Positions 52,685 through 58,751 of a DNA stretch of 58,751 nt are shown here, one piece after another (within the stretch, counting starts at the first letter, position 1; the number at the start of each line of letters is the position of its first letter). The notes under the pieces are model-generated. The model was not told the origin of the DNA. It did no database searches and saw nothing but the letters and a program-made list of their open reading frames with translations. The translations under genes and the position numbers were made by a program. The DNA comes from Candidatus Methylomirabilota bacterium (GTDB lineage: Bacteria > Methylomirabilota > Methylomirabilia > Methylomirabilales > Methylomirabilaceae), in NCBI GenBank assembly GCA_028870115.1, contig JAGWQH010000105.1, positions 1 to 58,751 of the forward strand, given 5' to 3'.

Positions 52685-54997
52685 TCACTGCGAGAGCAGC
52701 GTCACAGACACTGCAGCCAGGTTGGTGATCCAATGTTGGCGGTCCATGGGATCGGTTCCAGGATCGACGCCAAGGGCGAAGAAGGTATACGTGCCGAGAG
52801 GAAAACTATCCGGGATCTGCACCGAGAGGACCTGGCCGCCAACGTCCACGACCTTTGCGGAGGAGACGACTGGAGTTGGGGTCGCGCTAAAGGTCTGCAA
52901 GCCCGGTCCGGCGAAGAAGATAGTGCCATCGGGCACCTGGACCCCGAACCAGAAGTCGATAACTTTTGGATCACGGCCGGCTTGAATCGCCACAGCAACT
53001 GCTAAGGTCTCGCCGGGGGTAAAACGAGGCTGGTTGGTTGAAAGCACGATTCGTGGTGTCGCCGGCTTGACAGCAGAGGCGGCGTCAAGCTTGCCGAACC
53101 CCCATTTTGCATTCGGGACTCGCCCTGTGAAGAAATCGGTCCGGCTCGAAGAGGTCAGGATCCCACGAGCCAGATCGGCGTCGAGGCGCGGGTTCTTTTG
53201 GAAGAGGAGCGCCACCGCCCCGGCCACATGGGGGGCAGAGAAACTTGTCCCCTGACCGATGGCGTGAAGGCCGTCGTGGAGAACAAAGCGCTGGTCAGGA
53301 AAGATACTGGTGTCCCCGGGGGCGCCTGGATCAGTATCCTCCGAAAGGGCGGAGCCGATAACACGCCCGGGGGCCGTCAGCTCCGGCTTGATCCGTCCAT
53401 CTCGGCTGGGCCCGGGACTTGAGAAGAAGGCCAAGTCTCCAATAGAGCTATTGGTGATCAGAGACCACGTCCTCCCGAGGGTGTCTGTCCACTGGTTCTT
53501 CGTCACATGGGCACCGACGGTGACGGCGTGGCGCGCTGTTCCCGGGATACCAACCACGCTCGTCAGATCCACGTGATCACTGAAGGTCGCATCGCCATCA
53601 ATCCAGCCATCAAAGCGGCCGCTCACCACAGCCTGTCCAGAGATGGTGATCGTGAAAAAGGGCGCCCTGCTTGTCACGAACAGTAACTCCTTGCTCCCGT
53701 TCACCGGATTGAGCACCACCTGATCGCTGATATCCTCAGGGGCGAGACCACCTCCCTCGATCACCGCAGTGAACGTGTCGCGACCATCGAACCAGAAGTC
53801 GAAGATGGAAGCCGCCGATTCAAACTGAGAGACTTTGATGGTCACACTCTGATTAGGGGCGCCTGCCGGACCAAAAGAGCCTTTGGCATGGATCGGATTA
53901 CCCCCATCGTTTCCAGCCGCGACGGCGACAGCCTTTCCAGGCTTTCCAGGACCAACAAGGCTGTCGATGGCCAACTCGTCCAGATCTGTCCCATCGTGAG
54001 CTCCCACCTGGGTACCCAGGCTCAGATTGATGACATAGGGGCGTCCCATCTCCGCCGCCTTCTGGTCGATGAACTGGAAGGCCTGCACCAGGTCGACATC
54101 GGCGTCCAGGAACTCACATGTGGGGCCGAAGACCCGGACGGCCACAATGTCCGCCTCCGGGGCCATTCCAATGAAGGTCGCCGCGGAAAATGCCGATTGA
54201 CTTACCCCGCCATTTCCGGCGGCCACACCAGTGACATGGGTGCCGTGGCCGCATTCATCGCGCACACTGACCTTGCCACGCCCTTTAAGGGCCGCATTGA
54301 TCTGGCTCTCTGTGTACACGGTCCCCGCGCCTCCCAAGGGTGGCGGAGAACCAATCGTTCCTTGCGATTCCTCAAAGCTCCGATCAGAGGGGTCCCAGAG
54401 GAATTTGATTCGCGTTGAACCGTCCCGGCGCCGGAAATCCGGATGACGCCAATCGAGTCCGGAATCGATGATCCCGACGACAACTCCCTTCCCTGTTATG
54501 CCGCTGAAGGTTCCAAACAACCCGCGGCTCCTGAGCTGATTCGCCCGGGTGTCCGGGACGCTGCGATCCAGGACAGGTCGATATCGCGTCGCCCCTTCGA
54601 CATACACAACGTCCGGCAAGCCGGCGAGGGACTCCAGCCGATCAAGGGGAACAGCGGTAGAAACGACATGTCCGATGTGACCCTTAATGGCAAACCCAGC
54701 CTCCTCCAGTTGCGCCGTTCCTCCTTCCCGCATCAGAACGAGGGCACGCACAGCCGCCCGAGGCTTTCCTGGATCAAGGCCGAAGTGCCTGGCGAGAGCC
54801 TGAAGCCCTGGACCATGAGGAATCGAGGCCTCCCGTCGAATCAACTCGAGCCCCGCCCCTATCGTCCCACCCCAAGCCTGAATCGGGAAGGAACCACCCA
54901 AAACAATCAGGAGCATGCCGAGGCAAACAGCGTAAAGGTACCGCTCATTCGTAGTCGGTTGTCCTGGCATCCCAATGACCCGTCCAGTATCACGCAC
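52685..54997 (-). CDS. Secreted S8 subtilase with prodomain
   Basis: The protein has 770 residues. A signal-like hydrophobic stretch (YLYAVCLGMLLIVLGGSFP) is followed by a prodomain (about 75-145). The subtilase domain has Asp in VVGIIDSGLDWRHPDF (about 177), His in ECGHGTHVTGVAAG (about 252) and Ser in GQGTSFSAPHVAG (about 583). An insert of about 150 residues between His and Ser contains a PPC/PA-like beta region. The C-terminal about 120 residues (from RIVLSTNQPRF) form a beta domain ending in WITNLAAVSV. The triad is complete. A 113-residue prodomain-like gene lies 4 bp upstream. The GTG at 54997 is the likely start; the ATG at 54970 is possible. Confidence 0.88.
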   Translation of the reverse strand: MRDTGRVIGMPGQPTTNERYLYAVCLGMLLIVLGGSFPIQAWGGTIGAGLELIRREASIPHGPGLQALARHFGLDPGKPRAAVRALVLMREGGTAQLEEAGFAIKGHIGHVVSTAVPLDRLESLAGLPDVVYVEGATRYRPVLDRSVPDTRANQLRSRGLFGTFSGITGKGVVVGIIDSGLDWRHPDFRRRDGSTRIKFLWDPSDRSFEESQGTIGSPPPLGGAGTVYTESQINAALKGRGKVSVRDECGHGTHVTGVAAGNGGVSQSAFSAATFIGMAPEADIVAVRVFGPTCEFLDADVDLVQAFQFIDQKAAEMGRPYVINLSLGTQVGAHDGTDLDELAIDSLVGPGKPGKAVAVAAGNDGGNPIHAKGSFGPAGAPNQSVTIKVSQFESAASIFDFWFDGRDTFTAVIEGGGLAPEDISDQVVLNPVNGSKELLFVTSRAPFFTITISGQAVVSGRFDGWIDGDATFSDHVDLTSVVGIPGTARHAVTVGAHVTKNQWTDTLGRTWSLITNSSIGDLAFFSSPGPSRDGRIKPELTAPGRVIGSALSEDTDPGAPGDTSIFPDQRFVLHDGLHAIGQGTSFSAPHVAGAVALLFQKNPRLDADLARGILTSSSRTDFFTGRVPNAKWGFGKLDAASAVKPATPRIVLSTNQPRFTPGETLAVAVAIQAGRDPKVIDFWFGVQVPDGTIFFAGPGLQTFSATPTPVVSSAKVVDVGGQVLSVQIPDSFPLGTYTFFALGVDPGTDPMDRQHWITNLAAVSVTLLSQ

Positions 54998-55001
54998 ACG
55001 A

Positions 55002-55343
55002 TCACCTGGCAGGGCCGAACTCTACGGGAGGCGGCGTGATCCGGAATAGCTCGGGAAGGTCGATGAGAACGACCTCGTTGATTGCGGTTATGGCGGGGAT
55101 ATTAGAAGCCTGAATGCGCCCGCTGACAACGCTGCCGACTATGCCTTGAACCGTCAGTCCCTTTTCCTGCAGCTTCTCCTGAAGGGAAGGCGTGAGGTTT
55201 CCCTGGATCAGGATCACGACATTCACGCTTTCGTCCAGCCGGTGCTGGGTCGTGAGCGCCTGAAGCAAAAGGATCAAACCGGACCCGATCTTTGCCGGCT
55301 TCAGCGCTATCCACTCAGCGGTCACGGATCCACCCATCACCAT
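55002..55343 (-). CDS. Stand-alone subtilase-prodomain-like protein
   Basis: This 113-residue protein aligns by pattern with the prodomain of the protease that follows it: VNVVILIQGNL against VRALVLMREGG, GLTVQGIVGSVVSGRI against GFAIKGHIGHVVSTAV, and AINEVVLIDLP against GLPDVVYVEGA. It ends before any catalytic motif. No signal peptide is evident, so export is uncertain. It is sandwiched with a 0-bp gap after the upstream small secreted protein and 4 bp before the protease, in one transcription unit. GGGGAAGTGA precedes the start. The role is inferred: a separate inhibitor or folding helper. Confidence 0.65.
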   Translation of the reverse strand: MVMGGSVTAEWIALKPAKIGSGLILLLQALTTQHRLDESVNVVILIQGNLTPSLQEKLQEKGLTVQGIVGSVVSGRIQASNIPAITAINEVVLIDLPELFRITPPPVEFGPAR

Positions 55344-55730
55344 TCACTTCCCCTTCTTCTCCGTAGCCTGCTCTTGCAATGCCCGGCCGTGCTGGATCAG
55401 GATCTCTCCCATCTTTACCATCAGCTCACCTTCGAGAACCAAGGCACGCCCTGCCGCCTCGGGATCGGCCCAGAAGCCTGCTCGCATCTCCGGACCCAAG
55501 AGTTGAAACATCGGATATGCCGCGTCACCGGATTGAGGAGCGCCCTGGCCTTTGGATTTCTGGGCAAGGAGACTCAATAGCGGCCCATAAGCCCCAGCCC
55601 CACCTATCCCCTCCAGCATCTTGGGCTTGCCGCCAACCTCGCTCCCCGGTTGAGGCTGCTGCTGGGCCGAAGTGAGATCTGCCGCAGCCAGGACAGCCAC
55701 AAGAGCCGATACGAACAAAACTCTTTTCAT
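55344..55730 (-). CDS. Small secreted protein, function unknown
   Basis: This 128-residue protein has a clean signal peptide (MKRVLFVSALVAVLAAADLTSAQ). A Gly/Gln-rich linker and an alpha-helical end (GRALVLEGELMVKMGEILIQ) follow. I start at the ATG at 55730, because the upstream codons are polar and would bury the signal peptide. No family recognised. It directly precedes the prodomain-like gene and probably belongs to the same operon. Confidence 0.7.
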   Translation of the reverse strand: MKRVLFVSALVAVLAAADLTSAQQQPQPGSEVGGKPKMLEGIGGAGAYGPLLSLLAQKSKGQGAPQSGDAAYPMFQLLGPEMRAGFWADPEAAGRALVLEGELMVKMGEILIQHGRALQEQATEKKGK

Positions 55731-55816
55731 CACGCTCCCCTCCCCGTCCGCATATGCAAAGATCAGAGGGGCCCAGAGTACGGGCCCCTCTCCAAAAGCC
55801 GACCTCCCGGAAGACA

Positions 55817-56299
55817 CTACGGAGTAGTGAAAAAGAACGGTGCCTGTATATTGAAGGCGCCAGTGTCCGGGTTGAAAGTGATAAGCTCTGCAAAAAACAA
55901 GACATTGTTATTCGGCGCGCGATGCGCGATTACCTGACACCCCGGGCTTGGGCACGGCACAGAGAGGCCGACTCCAGGGGCAGGTGGCGTGACAAATACG
56001 CTTCCTAGTGCAGGTAGTAGCACTTGGACGCTGCCTCCAATCGACCCGCCTGAGAAGAAGATCGAATCGACGGTGACAGTTAAGTTGTTTATAGTGGTCA
56101 AATTCGAAATAGCCAGCACCCACTGAAATCCGGAAAACCCGTTGAGAGCAATCGGGAAATACTCATATGTGTTATTTGGCGGGAAATCTGCTGGAGTGAC
56201 GTCTTGAGGTAACATCGGATAATTTGCTGCTAAGGCAGAGTTACAGGGAACCCACAAGAGCGCGGCAAGCAGCACTGCGGTCGTAAACCCCTTTTTCAT
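55817..56299 (-). CDS. Secreted beta-rich protein, function unknown
   Basis: This 160-residue protein has a signal peptide (MKKGFTTAVLLAALL, then WVPCNSALA). The mature part is rich in Asn, Gly, Phe and beta-branched residues (YEYFPIALNGFSGF, NLTTINNLTVTVDSIFFSGG). Two cysteines (SVPCPSPGCQV) may form a disulfide. It looks like a small extracellular or surface beta-sandwich; no family recognised. GGAGGGGGC precedes the chosen start. Confidence 0.7.
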   Translation of the reverse strand: MKKGFTTAVLLAALLWVPCNSALAANYPMLPQDVTPADFPPNNTYEYFPIALNGFSGFQWVLAISNLTTINNLTVTVDSIFFSGGSIGGSVQVLLPALGSVFVTPPAPGVGLSVPCPSPGCQVIAHRAPNNNVLFFAELITFNPDTGAFNIQAPFFFTTP

Positions 56300-56496
56300 G
56301 GCCCCCTCCTCCATTTATGAGGTTGTTTGAAGTACATGCCTTCCCCTCGTCCCTCTAAGAACCATTCCCATCGCACCGGCATAAGCGTCTCCTCGATACC
56401 ACCTCCCTTCGATAGCTCACTTGCCCCACCCATTTGAGCCAGCATAGCATCATCAGTAGCCTCTGATTGACGCCATGTCAACAAAAAAAGTCGCCT

Positions 56497-56793
56497 TTAC
56501 CTCGCGGGCGCAGGAAGCTTCGGAACCTCCTGAAGCATCCTCAGACCCCCCTCGGTCCTTGCGCCGGCAGCAAGCGATTCTTTGACCGCCCGAAGGGCCT
56601 TCAGATTTCCCTGTACTTCGTCGATGTTCTTCTGCATCTGCTCAATAAGGGAACCAAGTTGAGTGATTTTTGCAGTGAGCGGGCTTACGAGGCCTTGGGC
56701 ATGAACGGGCGCGATCGACAGCCGCCCCAGCACGAATCCCCCCAGGAATACAGCAATAATGAACCCGGCAAGCGTTGTTTTTGAGAAAGGCAT
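56497..56793 (-). CDS. Small exported or membrane-anchored coiled-coil protein
   Basis: This 98-residue protein has an N-terminal hydrophobic helix (LAGFIIAVFLGGFVLG) followed by SIAPVHAQ, a possible cleavage site. A helical segment (KITQLGSLIEQMQKNIDEVQ) likely forms a coiled coil, and the tail is Pro-rich. No family recognised. It lies 18 bp after the SurA-like gene, so they are probably co-transcribed. Confidence 0.65.
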   Translation of the reverse strand: MPFSKTTLAGFIIAVFLGGFVLGRLSIAPVHAQGLVSPLTAKITQLGSLIEQMQKNIDEVQGNLKALRAVKESLAAGARTEGGLRMLQEVPKLPAPAR

Positions 56794-56811
56794 GACCGTA
56801 CCTCCCGGCTG

Positions 56812-57387
56812 CTAAGGGTTGACCGTGGAACGCTGAGGTACCTCTACCTCCTTCAGGAGTTGCTCATCAATGATCACTTTCTCCCGCTTCCATAATTCCG
56901 TTTTCGTCTTTTGTATAAGATCGCCCATGCTATTTTGTAGAAGTTTCGCCTTGATCTGTCCCTCCACTTCTTTCAACCCCTTTCCCTGAAACTCGCCTTG
57001 GTGGCCCTCAAAGAACGCCATAACCTCCTTATCGCCGATGGAAACCCCTTGGGCCCGAGACTTCATATACTCCTGCGCCAGGATGTTCGTCCGAGCCTGA
57101 TTAAGCTTGACCTTCACTGGCGGCGCCTGATCCAGGCCCATTCGGACCGCTTCCCTGGCGAAAAGCCGCTGGTTGATCAGGCCTTCCAGGAGCTTGCGCT
57201 TCCTTGCCTCAGCATCACCCTGAGCGCGGAAGGCCGACAGTGCGGGAAGCATCTCCTGAAACTCCTGGAGTGTGATTTTCTCCTCTCCCACTCTTGCTAA
57301 AATCTTTTCATCCGCCGCCGCGAATGCTCCGGCTCGCCAGAAGATCAGGAAGGCACCGACTGCTACCACCATACGTTGTTGTCTCAT
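56812..57387 (-). CDS. SurA/EpsD-like periplasmic chaperone lacking a PPIase domain
   Basis: This 191-residue protein has a signal peptide (MRQQRMVVAVGAFLIFW...AFAAADEK). The SurA N-terminal pattern ILARVGEEKITLQEFQEM, then KLLEGLINQRLFAREAVRMG and VMAFFEGHQGEF, follows. The parvulin-type isomerase domain that should follow is absent; the chain ends in a helical segment (QIKAKLLQNSMGDLIQK). EpsD-type proteins of exopolysaccharide systems share this layout. It may chaperone the exported proteins encoded just downstream. Confidence 0.75.
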   Translation of the reverse strand: MRQQRMVVAVGAFLIFWRAGAFAAADEKILARVGEEKITLQEFQEMLPALSAFRAQGDAEARKRKLLEGLINQRLFAREAVRMGLDQAPPVKVKLNQARTNILAQEYMKSRAQGVSIGDKEVMAFFEGHQGEFQGKGLKEVEGQIKAKLLQNSMGDLIQKTKTELWKREKVIIDEQLLKEVEVPQRSTVNP

Positions 57388-57425
57388 CAGCTCCGCTCCC
57401 AAGTACAAGTAAAATACGCTATTAC

Positions 57426-57441
57426 ATATAATATATTATAT
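57426..57441. promoter_or_regulatory. AT-rich perfect palindrome with -10-like boxes
   Basis: ATATAATATATTATAT is a perfect 16-bp palindrome, directly after the stop codon of the large membrane protein gene and about 40 bp upstream of the SurA-like gene. It contains TATAAT on both strands and stands out sharply from the GC-rich surroundings. It could be a promoter for the small-protein genes. Confidence 0.4.
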
Positions 57442-58751
57442 CATTTTTTGAGGGTTTTAGTCAAGGGAAATCTTTCTAAATCCAATAAGGTCAATTCCGT
57501 GATCGCAATCCCCAGATCGCGCGGATCAGAGGAAAGGTTGAGGGCTCGAGGGGAAAAGGTCCGATTCATCCTTACCTCCAACTCCCCCCAAGAGGATACG
57601 CCCAAAAGCTCCTGAGGGATGAGGTATGTCCTGGTGAATTCCCCCGCGTCCACGACCTCTCCCAGTTCGCGCCCGTTCAAGCTGACAGTGGCTTTTCCAC
57701 CTGACTGAGAAGGAAGAATCCCCCCTATTTTCAAGGCGGCCGGTTTGAACGGATTGCGAAAAACCGAGAGGGCGGCGATCTTGCTCCACCTCCGCTTCCC
57801 CTCCTCTAACCCATGCCAGCCATTAACGGTAAAGAAGCCGGAGCCTGGGATTACCTCCTCCCGAAATTGGCCGAATATCCCCTGGGTTGCCAATACGTTC
57901 TTTAGCCTTCCCTCCCTGCTCACCAACTCCAACCAACCGGGAATGAGGATACTCCTTTCCCCCTCATTGGTTAACGTCATCTCCATCGGGAGCCGAGTAA
58001 TTGGGCGATCAATAACAAGAAGATCCTGAGGAGGGGAGATTCTCTCCTGTGTGTCTGAAGAGCTGATCGAAATCGTCGAGCCTGTCGGGACGAATGCGCC
58101 CAGGCGTAGAGTGGTTGATTGGTCTGACCGGCCACCTCCCAACAAGAAAGGCCGTCCATCATTAATACTGAGGACACCGCCTTGAAGGAAGCGCAACTTG
58201 AGCGCTTGGCCTGTCCCCAAGAGGCGGGCCGTGTGCGCGAAGTCGAAGTGTACCATAATCCTCGGATCCTTCCGGAGCAGCTTGTATCCACTGTTCTCGT
58301 AAACCGTCTCTGCGGCCCACGCTTCGCCTGAGGGTGTCCTCTTGTTGACCAAGACTAGATCAGCGTCAATAGACTCTCGATAGAACGACCAATCCCGCCA
58401 GAGATAGTAAGGACTGTAATGAGCGAGAGAAAGGTTGGAGTCCTGTAAAAAGTAGGTAATCCAAAGTAGCTCTGTGCCCTCTGCATCTCGAACGTGGATC
58501 GTCTCGTCCTCCCCGATCAGGTCCGTAATCTTTCGTAATTCGATCAGAGGGCGGAGATCGGGGATGGTCTCTGCCACCCTTCTAGATAAAGTAATCATGC
58601 CCATGAGGTTTACAGTCAGAAGGAGGGCGACAAAGGTCCAGACAACAGCAACCAACCCCTTTCGCCTTACACCCCCCGTCGACAACTCCTTTGCGCCGTG
58701 GGCCAAGCCCAACAAGGCCGGAAAGACTGCGAAGGTCAAGGCCTTGAAAAA
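57441..58751 (-). CDS. Large membrane protein, C-terminal part (cut by window end)
   Basis: The frame is open through the right edge, so the 5' end is missing; about 436 codons are visible. Two hydrophobic segments come first (VFPALLGLAHGA; AVVWTFVALLLTVNLMGMIT). About 360 residues of soluble, probably periplasmic, beta-rich sequence follow, with LSLAHYSPYYLWRDWSFY and several GRPFLLGGGRSDQ-type strands. The layout (membrane segments then a large C-terminal periplasmic domain) is like GT39/YfhO-type polysaccharide membrane enzymes, but I do not recognise the family. Confidence 0.7.
   Translation of the reverse strand, partial: FFKALTFAVFPALLGLAHGAKELSTGGVRRKGLVAVVWTFVALLLTVNLMGMITLSRRVAETIPDLRPLIELRKITDLIGEDETIHVRDAEGTELLWITYFLQDSNLSLAHYSPYYLWRDWSFYRESIDADLVLVNKRTPSGEAWAAETVYENSGYKLLRKDPRIMVHFDFAHTARLLGTGQALKLRFLQGGVLSINDGRPFLLGGGRSDQSTTLRLGAFVPTGSTISISSSDTQERISPPQDLLVIDRPITRLPMEMTLTNEGERSILIPGWLELVSREGRLKNVLATQGIFGQFREEVIPGSGFFTVNGWHGLEEGKRRWSKIAALSVFRNPFKPAALKIGGILPSQSGGKATVSLNGRELGEVVDAGEFTRTYLIPQELLGVSSWGELEVRMNRTFSPRALNLSSDPRDLGIAITELTLLDLERFPLTKTLKK

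Overview
The window comes from a Gram-negative bacterium of fairly high GC content. It holds Kdo and heptose genes, LptF and LptG, an MsbA-type flippase and an ABC O-polysaccharide exporter. The dense packing, the gene mix and the many short intergenic repeat families resemble Methylomirabilota (candidate phylum NC10). That assignment is from memory and is tentative. I saw no rRNA, tRNA, CRISPR array or intact insertion sequence.

Left part (1-16.4 kb): a U32-family protein sits 5 bp ahead of an 854-residue enzyme built like rifampicin phosphotransferase. Then come a Yip1-type membrane protein, two SDR proteins and a universal stress protein, all on the plus strand. On the minus strand are a B12-type radical SAM protein with a duplicated C-terminal module, ComEC and a CPBP membrane protease. 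Divergent from these are lptF and lptG.

SAM-cycle locus (16.4-19.9 kb): a full-length, AT-richer ahcY on the plus strand sits next to the decayed 3' end of a different ahcY on the minus strand, downstream of metK. This looks like replacement, on the spot, of the second gene of an old metK-ahcY operon.

LPS core locus (20-35 kb, minus strand): reading right to left, pyrG, kdsA, msbA, a double GT2, GT4, O-antigen ligase/polymerase, GT4, GT9, kdsD, GT39 and kdsC run with overlaps or short gaps. The heptose kinase rfaE1 lies just upstream. The set makes Kdo, adds core sugars and flips lipid A-core. kdsB and waaA are not in the window.

Accessory surface-polysaccharide island (35-46 kb): an SDR epimerase, a polyprenyl-phosphate sugar transferase, three GT4 enzymes, a HEPN-MNT pair, an orphan XRE regulator, and a secreted subtilase preceded by a lipoprotein that resembles only its prodomain. 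The block is bounded by two direct copies (194 bp, 6 mismatches) of the 5' end of rfaE1. The right-hand copy lies in a scar that also holds a GT2 fragment.

Right part (46-58.7 kb, minus strand): GT4, GT2, a coiled-coil methyltransferase, wzt and wzm form an ABC-type O-polysaccharide module. Beyond it are a second subtilase, again preceded by a stand-alone prodomain-like gene, four small exported proteins (one SurA/EpsD-like), and the C-terminal part of a large membrane protein cut by the window end.

The least conventional signals are the two subtilase/stand-alone-prodomain pairs, the ahcY displacement, the direct-repeat-bounded island, and intergenic repeats read in frame inside several proteins.
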